64,000 bases of DNA, taken from Levilactobacillus suantsaiihabitans. GTDB lineage: Bacteria > Bacillota > Bacilli > Lactobacillales > Lactobacillaceae. Within the stretch, counting starts at the first letter, position 1. The number at the start of each line of letters is the position of its first letter. A model generated the notes under the pieces. The model saw nothing but the letters and a program-made list of their open reading frames with translations, was not told where the DNA came from and did not search any database. Shown piece by piece: positions 25,937 through 33,977 of this stretch. Position numbers and translations under genes: made by a program. The DNA lies in contig NZ_RKLX01000001.1 in the NCBI RefSeq assembly GCF_004745505.1, positions 1 through 64,000 on the forward strand. Reading direction: 5' to 3'.

Positions 25937-26031
25937 TCGGTAACCTTGTGAAAATAGCACCCACGTCGACCATAGGTAAAAAAGGTTTGACCTAAACACA
26001 GAGATTCTCAGTTCCGTGTTCGGTGAGTTTA

Positions 26032-26075
26032 TAAAAGCCTTGCCTAATAATCTAGTCAGATTATTAGGCAAGGCT
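26032..26075 (-). terminator. Terminator of the L,D-transpeptidase gene
   Basis: A 17-bp exact stem (AGCCTTGCCTAATAATC, 26036-26052, with its complement ending at 26075) is followed by TTTTAT on the minus strand. Nothing gene-like lies between this hairpin and pepI. Confidence 0.75.
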
Positions 26076-26166
26076 CAATGATGACAAATGACGATATTTA
26101 TCTGCTTCAATTCAAATTTCCCCAGGGTTGAGGCCTGTTTTGTTACTTTCAACCCTTAGTTCAAAC

Positions 26167-26766
26167 CTAGTGAACCACAACTTTCATCCCGTAAGGCACG
26201 TGATTGTAGACCCACTTAGCATCCGCCACTGACAGGCGCACGCAACCGTGAGAAGCGGCCGTCTTGCCTAGCTCCTCGGCTTCGCTCTTAATGTAATTGC
26301 CGTTAGCATCAGTGGGCACGCTGTGGAATAGATAAATCCCGTGGTCCTTCCAAGAGACCCAATATTTAGCCCCTTCACCAGAACTTTGATTGTAGAAGAA
26401 TTTTCCCCGTTCCCCTTGGATGGCATACGTGCCGTGAGGGGTCTTATTTTCCTTCCCCGTTCCCGTGGAGCAATACATGGTGTACAGCACCTTGTTATTG
26501 GCATCCCGGATGTACACCCGTTGGCGACTGGTATTCACGTCCAGCCAGGCATCGGTGTGTTGTTTGAGGTTCGGATAAGGCTTGTCTTCCGACGGCTTCC
26601 GCCAATTAATGGTGTCCGCCTTGGCCGTGTTATTGGCCTTCTTCGTCGTTTGGCTAGTGGGTTGACTCGTCGGCTGTGCTGTGTGGCCTTGGATCAGCCG
26701 GTTTACACCGACCGCCGCCACGATGACCAGCGCGACAACTACGAGTAACTGTCTTAAACGTCTCAT
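26167..26766 (-). CDS. L,D-transpeptidase (YkuD domain), membrane-anchored
   Basis: This 199-residue protein has an N-terminal membrane segment (LLVVVALVIVAAVGVNRLI, residues about 7-25), a Gln/Thr/Ser-rich linker and a YkuD domain. The catalytic motif is SHGCVRLSVADAKWVYN, with the nucleophilic Cys and upstream His (IYLFHS). Family members cross-link peptidoglycan or attach proteins outside the cell. In lactobacilli such proteins may also act in acid or lysozyme tolerance (general knowledge). The gene is monocistronic. Confidence 0.92.
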   Translation of the reverse strand: MRRLRQLLVVVALVIVAAVGVNRLIQGHTAQPTSQPTSQTTKKANNTAKADTINWRKPSEDKPYPNLKQHTDAWLDVNTSRQRVYIRDANNKVLYTMYCSTGTGKENKTPHGTYAIQGERGKFFYNQSSGEGAKYWVSWKDHGIYLFHSVPTDANGNYIKSEAEELGKTAASHGCVRLSVADAKWVYNHVPYGMKVVVH

Positions 26767-26864
26767 TGTCTGCCGTCCTTTTCAAATTTTCCTAACTACC
26801 CCTACTGTAACGGATTTTTCTGAAAAAGGGAACGCCTTTTACCAAAACGTAATCTCGGTGCAAT

Positions 26865-28418
26865 CTAGTTTGCAGAATTCTTTAAACTCAGCTTCTCCAC
26901 GTTCAAAATCTTATCGACTAAGCCGGTGTAGAAACTGGCCTCATGGCTAACGATAATCGCATTGCCCGGGAAATTCAAGATGGCTTGCTTCAACGCCTGC
27001 TTGGTTTCGTCATCCAAGTGGTTGGTCGGTTCATCCATGATCAAGAAGTTGGCGGGTTCAAATTCCATCAACGCCAACTTAACCTTGGTCTGTTCTCCAC
27101 CGGAGAGCTCACCGATCGGCTTCATGGCGTTGGCGGAGTCCAGCCCACATTTCGACAGCTTCGTGCGAATCGCCTTTTGCGGCAACTTTTCGTACTTGGC
27201 CTGGATAATCTGGAGTGGGGTTTGTTGGGTGTTGTCCCAAACCAGATCCTGACTGAAGTAGCTGATCCGTGCGGACGGTGAGAAATGCGCTTCCCCACCC
27301 TTGGCCTTGATGATGCCTAAAATGGACTTGATCAGCGTCGATTTCCCGACTCCGTTGAACCCGGTCAGACCAACTTTTTGGTCGGTCGTCACGGAGAACG
27401 TCACCGGCTTCAATAATGGCCGGTCATACCCCACGGATAGTTCATCGACCACCAAGGCGTTTTGCGACCCGGTCTCTTGATACGGAAAATCAAAGTGGGC
27501 TTGCACGTTAGTCGATGGCGGATCGACCCGTTCCATCCGGTTGAGCATCTTTTCCCGTGACTTGGCCATGGTCGACTTGGACCCGGCCTTGTTTTTGCGG
27601 ATAAAGCGCTCGGCCTTTTCGATGACGACCTGTTGCTTGTCGAATTCCCGTTGTTGGGCCTTCTCGCGTTCACCCCGTTGGCGCATGGCTTGCTTGAAGC
27701 TGCCCCGGTACTTGGTGATCTGGCCAAACGCCACGTTGATGATACAGTTCGTCACGTTTTGCAAGAAGTCGTAATCATGGGAAATGATCAACGCGGCGCC
27801 GTCAAAGTTGTTTAGGTAGTCTTCCAACCACGCAATGTGGGCGACGTCCAGGTAGTTGGTCGGTTCGTCCAGTAAAATGACGTCGGGGTTTTCCAGCAAC
27901 AGCTTGGCCAAGATGATCTTGGATCGTTGCCCCCCGGACATCTTGGCAACTTCATGGTCGCGACCGATGTCGTCTAAGCCCAACCCGGAGATGACCCGTT
28001 CGATTTCCGTTTCCACGTCGTAAAAGTTACGCGCGTCCAGTTCTTCTTGAATCCGACCGGCCCGTTCGAGCAACTTATCTTCCATCGTTTCCGCGTATTC
28101 GGTATACATCGCCGTCATCCGGTCATTCATTTCGTACAAATCGGCGTAGGCCGTATGCAGAAAGTCGATCAGCGTCATGCCGTCTGGAATATCGGCGTAC
28201 TGATCCAAATACCCAATGTGGGTTTTCTTTTGCCATTTCACGGACCCCGTTAACGGGAGCTCCTGGCCGGTAATAATTTTAATTAAGGTTGACTTCCCAA
28301 CCCCGTTTTGCCCGACGACACCCATGTGTTCGCCTTTTTCTAGGGTAAAACTGGCGCCTTCGTAAAGCTTCTTATCTGCGAAGCTCATGCTGAGGTCGTC
28401 AACTTCTAATAGTGGCAC
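26865..28418 (-). CDS. ABC-F family ATPase (ribosome-associated)
   Basis: This soluble protein of about 517 residues has two ABC domains and no membrane part. The first NBD has GQNGVGKST, signature MSGGQRSK and Walker B VILLDEPTNYLD. The second has GFNGVGKST, LSGGEQTK and FLIMDEPTNHLD. The basic inter-domain linker (residues about 235-290) is the ribosome-contacting P-site tRNA motif region. Proteins of this type rescue or modulate translation; some give antibiotic resistance. I chose GTG at 28418 with GAAGGGAAGGG upstream. An ATG at 28490 would put the preceding terminator inside the gene. Confidence 0.88.
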   Translation of the reverse strand: MPLLEVDDLSMSFADKKLYEGASFTLEKGEHMGVVGQNGVGKSTLIKIITGQELPLTGSVKWQKKTHIGYLDQYADIPDGMTLIDFLHTAYADLYEMNDRMTAMYTEYAETMEDKLLERAGRIQEELDARNFYDVETEIERVISGLGLDDIGRDHEVAKMSGGQRSKIILAKLLLENPDVILLDEPTNYLDVAHIAWLEDYLNNFDGAALIISHDYDFLQNVTNCIINVAFGQITKYRGSFKQAMRQRGEREKAQQREFDKQQVVIEKAERFIRKNKAGSKSTMAKSREKMLNRMERVDPPSTNVQAHFDFPYQETGSQNALVVDELSVGYDRPLLKPVTFSVTTDQKVGLTGFNGVGKSTLIKSILGIIKAKGGEAHFSPSARISYFSQDLVWDNTQQTPLQIIQAKYEKLPQKAIRTKLSKCGLDSANAMKPIGELSGGEQTKVKLALMEFEPANFLIMDEPTNHLDDETKQALKQAILNFPGNAIIVSHEASFYTGLVDKILNVEKLSLKNSAN

Positions 28419-28449
28419 TGTTTGTCCCTTCCCTTCTTCTCTCAAGCCG

Positions 28450-28474
28450 AAAAAAGCCCCGACAACGTCAAGGC
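28450..28474 (-). terminator. Terminator-like hairpin in the leader of the ABC-F gene
   Basis: On the minus strand, GCCTTGAC pairs with GTCGGGGC (with G-U pairs) around a three-base loop, followed by six U. It lies about 30 bases upstream of the chosen start. Because the next gene upstream is divergent, this can only act on the ABC-F transcript, as an attenuator. Confidence 0.6.
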
Positions 28475-28563
28475 CTTTAGCTAAACCCATATTAGGTAGT
28501 AACTTACCACGAAAACCGGGGGTTCGTCAACTTCCTGGCCTAGGGCGGCCACCTATTTTATGC

Positions 28564-28569
28564 TATAAT
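28564..28569 (+). promoter_or_regulatory. -10 box of the VOC protein gene
   Basis: TATAAT at 28564-28569 lies 33 bases before the ATG at 28603. No good -35 box is seen. Confidence 0.45.
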
Positions 28570-28602
28570 GATTAAAATTTATGCCTAAAGGACTGACACT
28601 TC

Positions 28603-28986
28603 ATGAATATTCGTAACATTGACCACCTCACCTTAACTGTTAGTGACGTGGAGCATGCCGTGCGCTGGTACCACGAGGTCTTTGACCTGCCCATCATCGA
28701 ATTTGATGATGGGCGCCGCGGCGTGAAGCTGGGCAAACAAAAAATTAATTTCCAACAAAACGACCAGCTCCATTTACCCGTCGCTAAGCACCCCACGGTC
28801 GGTGGCGCCGACTTCGCCATCATTGCGACCGACCCACTCGCCAACATTTTGTCTCACCTCACCAACTATGCGGTGGAAATCGTCGACGGCCCCGTGACCA
28901 AGCAAGGTGCCCTGGGCCCCATGACGTCAGTCTACGTCCGCGACCCCGACGAAAATCTGATTGAAATCGGCAAATACGACCAGTAG
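28603..28986 (+). CDS. VOC (glyoxalase/bleomycin-resistance fold) family protein
   Basis: This 127-residue protein has two beta-alpha-beta-beta-beta modules. It begins NIRNIDHLTLTVSDVEHAVRWYHEVFDLP, the VOC family hallmark, and ends VYVRDPDENLIEIG, the second metal-binding Glu. The first metal His is H9. It is probably a metal-dependent lyase, dioxygenase-like or thiol-transfer enzyme; the substrate is unknown. The RBS of the next gene overlaps its stop codon region, so the two are an operon. Confidence 0.88.
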   Translation: MNIRNIDHLTLTVSDVEHAVRWYHEVFDLPIIEFDDGRRGVKLGKQKINFQQNDQLHLPVAKHPTVGGADFAIIATDPLANILSHLTNYAVEIVDGPVTKQGALGPMTSVYVRDPDENLIEIGKYDQ

Positions 28987-29001
28987 GAGGCGGACCCGTT
29001 C

Positions 29002-29703
29002 ATGACTAAATTGACCCAATGGTTGGCGGCCGGTGGCGACTGGCTGGTGCGATGTCTCAAGTGGGTGGGCTTTTTGGCCATCTACTTGGGTGACACCCTC
29101 CTGCTGTCCATGGCGACCAGTCAGGCTCACCATCCCCAAGTGGCCACGCGCCTGATTGGGGTCATGCTGATCTACTCGGCCTTGCTGCTGGCCTTCTTGA
29201 CCTGGCGCTACTGGCAACAGATCAAGCAAAGTAACCCCCGCCACATCGGTAAGTCCCGTTTCACGACCAAACGCAGTTGGCAACTAGCGGGCCTGTTTGT
29301 CCTGATGCTGGCGATTCAATTCGGCTGGAACCTCCTGATCAATTTCCACATCTTGAGTAGCCCCGCCAACCAGACAGAACTCAACTCCCAGATCCTGCAA
29401 CTGCCATTTTGGAACCTGGCCTACGCCATCTTACTGGCGCCGTTCGTGGAAGAAATGATTTTCCGCGGCATCTTCTTGAATTACTTCTTCCGGCAAGACT
29501 CGCGGGTCATGAACTTCCTGGGCGTCTTCATGTCGGGGATGATCTTCGGCATGATGCACGTGATGAGCTTCACGCCTACGCTGTTCATGTATGCGGCGCT
29601 GGGCTGGGTGCTGGGCTTCACCTACCTGAAGTTCCGCGACCTACGCTACAACGTGACGCTGCATTTCTTGAACAATGCGTTGTCGTTGCTGGCATATATT
29701 TAA
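29002..29703 (+). CDS. CPBP-family intramembrane metalloprotease
   Basis: This 233-residue protein has about six membrane helices. The active-site motifs are FVEEMIFRGIFLNY (EExxxR) at about residues 149-162, then GMMHVM (His) and HFLNNALSLL (HxxxN) near the C-terminus. Members are CAAX-type proteases, often linked to bacteriocin immunity or to envelope stress. There is no bacteriocin gene beside it. TAGGAGG is the ribosome site, and the terminator follows directly. Confidence 0.88.
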   Translation: MTKLTQWLAAGGDWLVRCLKWVGFLAIYLGDTLLLSMATSQAHHPQVATRLIGVMLIYSALLLAFLTWRYWQQIKQSNPRHIGKSRFTTKRSWQLAGLFVLMLAIQFGWNLLINFHILSSPANQTELNSQILQLPFWNLAYAILLAPFVEEMIFRGIFLNYFFRQDSRVMNFLGVFMSGMIFGMMHVMSFTPTLFMYAALGWVLGFTYLKFRDLRYNVTLHFLNNALSLLAYI

Positions 29704-29708
29704 AACCG

Positions 29709-29759
29709 AAAACAGCCGGTACTCGTCTCACTTCAGAGATGACGTACTGGCTGTTTTTT
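29709..29759 (+). terminator. Terminator of the VOC-CPBP operon
   Basis: AAAACAGCCGGTAC pairs with GTACTGGCTGTTTT, followed by a T-run. Confidence 0.85.
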
Positions 29760-29764
29760 AACTA

Positions 29765-30315
29765 AAGATTGCAAGTGAAATGAACGCGCTAATTGCGGTG
29801 AAGACGGTGTTCCGACAGCTGAATTTGGTGAAACCAGGCGCCTGCGTCAGCCAGGGTTCCGCCTGCTCTGGGGAACACCTCCAGCCTGAGGGGCGGTCTT
29901 CCGGTTCGCTTGAAAGCCTGACAAAGCCCGTCAGTCTCTCAAGTCGTCCCGCGCTGTAGGCTGAGACAAAACCTCAGCCAACACCGCCGACACAGCTGGC
30001 TCCACCCTGGCTGCCTCCGGCAAGGTTGACGGCTATCAGTAACACTGTGTTAATGAAAGACTAGTCGTCAATGTAGCTACTGCCTGGGGCTAAGACGATG
30101 GTTACTAACATGCACTACCATAGCCGAGAGTTCGCCAAATATGGGTTCAGCCGCTTAACAAGAGTGTGACGACAGGCGGTTAACTGCCTAGCAGTGTTAA
30201 GCGGAACCAGTTGCCTGTTGGCGAACGGTAGGCGGCCAGTTCGCATTTTGAGCTTGTGAACGACTATCTTTAACGTCACGAAGTACATGAACCAGTAGTT
30301 CCAGCAAATTTTGCT
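29765..30315 (-). repeat. Dispersed structured element, locus 12: full B and rearranged A
   Basis: In minus orientation, module B is 29841-30024, the linker about 30025-30115 and module A 30129-30226. The A interior is replaced. The outer pairs GTTCGCCAA and TTGGCGAAC remain, but inside is a single hairpin CCGCTTAACA with TGTTAAGCGG plus a small GGC..GCC stem. The 5' arm extends to about 30315. The element fills the whole gap before the next gene. Confidence 0.85.
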
Positions 30316-30367
30316 GCACTCTGAATGACAATTCGCGATGTCATTACAATTTCTCCCCGTCAGACCA

Positions 30368-31138
30368 TCATTCCGCAAACAACGCCATCAACTTATCCTG
30401 TTGTAGATTGGCCTTGGCAGCCCCGCGGACGTCGAGCTTGATCTGGCCGTCTTGGACCATGACCAGCCGGTTGCCATAAGCCAAAGCATCGCTCATTTTG
30501 TGGGTGATCATCATCGTGGTCAGCTGATGCGTCTCCACGATCGTCTGCGTCAGCGCCATGACCTGACGGCTGGTCTGGGGGTCCAGGGCCGCTGTGTGCT
30601 CATCCAGTAACAACAAGTCCGGCTGGCTCAGCGTGGCCATCAACAGTGACAGCGCCTGGCGTTGGCCGCCCGACAGGTACTTGACCTGCGTCGTTAACCG
30701 GTCCTCTAGCCCCATGTTCAGACTTTTAAGCAATTCCCGATACGTGGCGTCCTGACTAGCCTGGCGGTAGCGGCGCAGGCTCATACTGCCGGTGTGGCGC
30801 TGAGCCAACGTCAGGTTCTGGGACACGCTCAGTTCCCCCGCCGTGCCCAACTTGGGGTCCTGGAAGACGCGCGATAGCCATTTAGCACGGTAGGCCACCG
30901 ATTTTCGGGTAACGTCGTGGCCAGCCAAGGTCAATTGGCCCGCATCGGCTGGCAGCGTGCCGGCAATCGTATTGAGCAGCGTCGATTTGCCGGCCCCGTT
31001 ATTGCCGATGACCGCAACGAAATCGCCCGGTTCAATCGTCAGACTGACATCCTTCAAGACGTGGCGCTCATTTACCGTCCCGGGAAAGAAGACCTTCTGG
31101 AGATGCTTGACGCTTAAGACTGCTGGTTGTTGATTCAT
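30368..31138 (-). CDS. ABC transporter ATP-binding protein of importer 1 (phenylalanine-leader operon)
   Basis: This ABC ATPase has about 256 residues. Walker A is GNNGAGKST, the signature YLSGGQRQALSLLMATL and Walker B LLLLDEHTAALDPQT. The DEHTAALD variant with His, in place of DEPT, is typical of the ATPases that accompany COG2984 binding proteins. It overlaps the permease gene by about 70 bases. The ATG at 31138 is favoured because GGAG lies nine bases upstream. The second importer has a close paralogue at 37489-38259. Confidence 0.9.
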   Translation of the reverse strand: MNQQPAVLSVKHLQKVFFPGTVNERHVLKDVSLTIEPGDFVAVIGNNGAGKSTLLNTIAGTLPADAGQLTLAGHDVTRKSVAYRAKWLSRVFQDPKLGTAGELSVSQNLTLAQRHTGSMSLRRYRQASQDATYRELLKSLNMGLEDRLTTQVKYLSGGQRQALSLLMATLSQPDLLLLDEHTAALDPQTSRQVMALTQTIVETHQLTTMMITHKMSDALAYGNRLVMVQDGQIKLDVRGAAKANLQQDKLMALFAE

Positions 31139-32036
31139 GTTCATCGGCTCCAATCTGTTTGAGGTAACGTTTCAGCTGTTGACGGGTCTTGACCTTGGTC
31201 CGCAAAATCGGCAGGCAAATGACCACGACCAAGATGATGGCGGATAAAATTTTCAAATCGTCGACCGGGAAACCTAAACCCATGGCGACGGTCAATAAGA
31301 AGCGGTAAATGATGGCGCCCACGACCATGCCGCTCAGGCGCACCCACATCTGCCGACCATGCAAGAAGATCTCGCCGACCAAAACGGAGGCCAGCCCAAT
31401 CACGATGGTGCCGATGCCCATGCCAATGTCGGCATAGCCGTTGCTTTGGGCGATCAGGGCCCCGGACAAGGCGATGCAGCCGTTGGAGACCATGTAGCCC
31501 AAGATCACCATCCGGTCCGTGTAAATGCCGTTGGCGGCACTCATGGCCGGGTTATCCCCGGTCGCCATCAGCGACAATCCCAACCGCGTCTTGAACAGCC
31601 AGATCAAGAGCGCTATCACAACGCCGGTCACGACCAGCCCCACCACGATGGTTTGCAGATCGCTGGACCAAGTGGCTGGCAGGTAGTTGGTCAAGACCTT
31701 TTGCGTCAACAGTGGCACGTTAGATTTGCCCATCACGTGCATGTTGATGGAGTACAGGCCGGTCATGGTCAGGATTCCGGCCAGCAGTGACGGCATGTGC
31801 AGCTTGGTGTCGAGTATCCCGGTAACCCAGCCTGCGACACAACCGGCGAGAAAGCCCAGTAAACTAGCGACCACGGCCGATTGTCCGCTCAACATGGCAC
31901 TCACGGTGACCGCGGCGCCCAACGGAAAACTCCCCTCGGTGGTCAAATCGGGGATGTCTAAGATACGAAACGTCAGGAACACGCCAATGACGAGCGGCGC
32001 CCACAGTAAGCCCTGACCGATGCTGGTGATTAACAT
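31068..32036 (-). CDS. ABC transporter permease of importer 1
   Basis: This 322-residue membrane protein has about eight to nine helices and begins ITSIGQGLLWAPLVIGVFLTFRILDIPDLTTEGSFPLGAAVTV. That is the start seen in permeases of the branched-chain/COG4120 fold that partner COG2984 binding proteins. The mostly hydrophilic C-terminal tail of about 25 residues lies in the region overlapping the ATPase gene. It lacks the EAA loop of peptide permeases. The paralogue is at 36597-37496. Confidence 0.88.
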   Translation of the reverse strand: MLITSIGQGLLWAPLVIGVFLTFRILDIPDLTTEGSFPLGAAVTVSAMLSGQSAVVASLLGFLAGCVAGWVTGILDTKLHMPSLLAGILTMTGLYSINMHVMGKSNVPLLTQKVLTNYLPATWSSDLQTIVVGLVVTGVVIALLIWLFKTRLGLSLMATGDNPAMSAANGIYTDRMVILGYMVSNGCIALSGALIAQSNGYADIGMGIGTIVIGLASVLVGEIFLHGRQMWVRLSGMVVGAIIYRFLLTVAMGLGFPVDDLKILSAIILVVVICLPILRTKVKTRQQLKRYLKQIGADEHESTTSSLKRQASPEGLLSRDGK

Positions 32037-32053
32037 AACGGATTACCCCTTTC

Positions 32054-33025
32054 TTACGGCTTGGTGATCTGACTTGGCTTCAACCCAATGGCTTTGGTGT
32101 TGGCTTGGTTGATGTAGAGGTGAAGTTTCTTCGACGTTTGGACCGCCATGGTTTGCGGCTTTTGCTTATTTTCTAAGACGTTGTACGCCATCTTCCCGGT
32201 CTGCTTGCCCAAGTCATAGTAGTTGATGCCGTAAGTGGCGGTACCGCCGTCCTCGGCCATTTCAATCGATCCGGTCACAACGGGCAACTTGGCCGCCTTG
32301 GCCTTGGCGCCGATGGTCTTCATGGCGCTGGCCATCAAGTTGTCGGTCGGTAAGTACAGGCCAGAAACCTTGCCCGTCAAGCCGGCTAAGACACTGGCGA
32401 CATCGTTGGTGCTGGTGGCGCTCACGACCTTTAGGTTTAAGTGGTGCTTCTTGGCGTAGGCCTTGGCCAGCTTGACCTGAAGCACGGAATTTTCTTCGGA
32501 GGAGTTGTACATGATGCCCAGTGGCTTGTTGCCGGTCGTCAGGCTCTTCAACAGTTTCAGCTGCAGGCCCACCGGCGTTAAATCACTGGTCCCACTAACG
32601 TTGGTCTGCGGCTTGGCGTTGGCCTTGACCAACCCGGCCGCTTTGAGATCCGTGACCGCCGTGACCAAAGTGGGCGTCGTGGTGGTCTTCTTGGCGAGTG
32701 CCTGAGCCGCCGGTGTGGCGATGCCTAGCAGTAAATCATTCTTTTGTTGAACCAATTGTTGGCTCATGGTATTCAAATTGGCTTGGTCGCCCTGGGCGTT
32801 TAAATAGTGATACGTCACCTTGGTCGACTTGCCGTGGGCCTTGAGTTCGGCCTTTAACCCGGCCTTGAAGCCTTGGCGCGCCTCATCTAAAGAGCCATGT
32901 TGCACGACCTGTAAGATGCCGACGTTAAGATTGCCAGATTTGGCACTGGATGTTTTGGTCGAACAGCCGGCCAGAACCAGCCCGAGACCGAGTAACGCGA
33001 GACTACTTGCTAATAATTTTTTCAT
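32054..33025 (-). CDS. COG2984 (TrpX-like) substrate-binding lipoprotein of importer 1
   Basis: This 323-residue protein has a signal peptide and lipobox (LVLAGC, Cys at about residue 20). The mature part has NVGILQVVQHGSLDEARQGF, YLNAQGDQANLNTMSQQLVQQKNDLLLGIATPAAQALA and NVSGTSDLTPV, all typical of the ABC_sub_bind/TrpX family. Known members in streptococci bind aromatic amino acids. The ATG at 33025 has CAGGAGG upstream; a longer frame to 33133 would start inside the terminator region. It is the first gene after a Phe-rich leader peptide. Confidence 0.92.
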   Translation of the reverse strand: MKKLLASSLALLGLGLVLAGCSTKTSSAKSGNLNVGILQVVQHGSLDEARQGFKAGLKAELKAHGKSTKVTYHYLNAQGDQANLNTMSQQLVQQKNDLLLGIATPAAQALAKKTTTTPTLVTAVTDLKAAGLVKANAKPQTNVSGTSDLTPVGLQLKLLKSLTTGNKPLGIMYNSSEENSVLQVKLAKAYAKKHHLNLKVVSATSTNDVASVLAGLTGKVSGLYLPTDNLMASAMKTIGAKAKAAKLPVVTGSIEMAEDGGTATYGINYYDLGKQTGKMAYNVLENKQKPQTMAVQTSKKLHLYINQANTKAIGLKPSQITKP

Positions 33026-33131
33026 TGTGATTTCCTCCTGTGAATGCTGCTGAAATTTAAAATGGGTAAATCTCACCAAATTTTTCGCAAGTGGCTTGCG
33101 TCCAAGCCGCCCTGGCCAATGCCAGGAAAAC

Positions 33132-33173
33132 AAAAAACACCAGACAGATTCTGAGTAGAATCTACCTGGTGTT
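33132..33173 (-). terminator. Attenuator terminator of importer 1 (helix 6:7)
   Basis: On the minus strand, ACCAGGTAGATTCT pairs over 14 positions (two G-U) with AGAATCTGTCTGGT, and a run of six U follows (33132-33137). Its 5' strand (33160-33169) can pair instead with 33194-33203 upstream, which would prevent termination. It lies between the leader ORF and the structural genes. Confidence 0.85.
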
Positions 33174-33193
33174 ATCGGGCCCGATATACTTTT

Positions 33194-33312
33194 CCAGATA
33201 GATTACCCGTATCTATCTGGCGCTAAGTTCATGCTGAAAAACTTTAGCTATTCGATAGATACAAACGCAGTTGTGCGGCGCGTTCGTATCCAACGAGATG
33301 AATACAAACGCT
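33194..33312 (-). promoter_or_regulatory. Relay of mutually exclusive helices in the leader of importer 1
   Basis: Minus-strand order: segment 1 gcgtttgtat (33302-33311), 2 gatacgaacgc (33280-33290), 3 gcgtttgtatctatc (33254-33268), 4 ccagatagatac (33209-33220), 5 atctatctgg (33194-33203), 6 and 7 the terminator. Possible pairs are 1:2, 2:3, 3:4 (nine exact), 4:5 (ten exact), 5:6 (ten with one G-U) and 6:7. Pairing 1:2, 3:4, 5:6 prevents the terminator; pairing 2:3, 4:5, 6:7 forms it. Confidence 0.8.
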
Positions 33313-33373
33313 ATCTAAAGAAAAAGCTAAAGGCAAATTGGCTATTTAAATGAGTTCGGTAATGAAGTTGCAT
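33311..33373 (-). CDS. Phenylalanine-rich leader peptide
   Basis: The 20-codon ORF encodes MQLHYRTHLNSQFAFSFFFR. Five of the last eight codons are Phe (TTT GCC TTT AGC TTT TTC TTT AGA), followed by TAG. AAAGGGAG lies about ten bases before the ATG. The promoter is 33413-33441. The stop codon touches segment 1 of the relay. The design resembles pheA-type attenuators of enterobacteria. A ribosome waiting at the earlier Phe codons leaves segment 1 free (antitermination). A ribosome at the stop covers it (termination). This polarity is my inference from footprint size. Confidence 0.8.
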   Translation of the reverse strand: MQLHYRTHLNSQFAFSFFFR

Positions 33374-33412
33374 GATGGCAAGCTCCCTTTCATTTATCAA
33401 TTTACATCTTTC

Positions 33413-33441
33413 AGTTAACCATGAAAAAATAAGACTGTCAA
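33413..33441 (-). promoter_or_regulatory. Promoter of importer 1 operon
   Basis: On the minus strand, -35 TTGACA (33436-33441, perfect) and -10 TTAACT (33413-33418) have 17-base spacing, with TGG before the -10 (extended type). It starts transcription about 30-35 bases before the leader ATG. Confidence 0.75.
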
Positions 33442-33599
33442 CCCTGAATTTTAATTTGATTCTCATTTTTCAAGTGCGTTATATAGTACAAAACCGTACC
33501 TGCGGCAGCCAAGAACTCCGGCAGATGGGGGCACTAACTCCACGTGGATATCGATTATTCTTGGTCGACTCGTGAGGTCCGGCCGTGGCTGTCCAGTCA

Positions 33600-33960
33600 C
33601 CATTGACACGACGACGGTGTTCCAATACCTAAAATTGGTGAAACCAGGTGCCTGCGTCAGCCAGGGTTGACGACTATCAGCAACACTGTGTTAATGAAAG
33701 ACTAGTCGTCAATGCAGCTACCACCTGGGGTTAAGACGACTGGTATTAACACACACTACCGTAGCCGAGAGTTCGCCAAATATGGGTTCAGCCGTGGGAG
33801 TTCCTTTAGCGGCGCGATTCATGCCGCTTAGGGAACTGGCGTCTTTGAGACGCGACCTTCGGCTCAAAGCGAGGCCGAGACCGCACTTTGGCTCGGTCCG
33901 GTCCGCCCACCGCGTTCCAGCCCATCTTTGGCGAACGGTAAGGCGGCCAGCACGTCCCCA
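33600..33960 (-). repeat. Dispersed structured element, locus 13: full A, collapsed B
   Basis: In minus orientation, the module A core is 33771-33936 and P3 is GTTCCCTAAGCGGC with GCCGCTAAAGGAAC. Module B is missing: ggtgcctgcgtcagccagggtt joins directly to gacgactatcagcaac. The element lies between the Phe leader promoter region and the end of degV. Confidence 0.86.
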
Positions 33961-33977
33961 TGCCGCCACGAAAACTG

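Noticed and set aside
28419-28490. N-terminal extension of the ABC-F protein to an ATG at 28490
   Set aside because: It lacks a ribosome site, encodes no family sequence, and would place a terminator hairpin inside the coding region.
29002-29703. Bacteriocin immunity locus around the CPBP protease
   Set aside because: No double-glycine leader peptide, bacteriocin-like small ORF or dedicated ABC exporter is found nearby.
33026-33133. N-terminal extension of the importer 1 binding protein
   Set aside because: The lipoprotein signal starts at 33025 with AGGAGG upstream; the extension would put a long non-signal sequence in front of it and touch the terminator.
33026-33420. T-box riboswitch before importer 1
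   Set aside because: No AGGGTGGNACCGCG antiterminator motif is present; a leader ORF with alternative helices explains the terminator.
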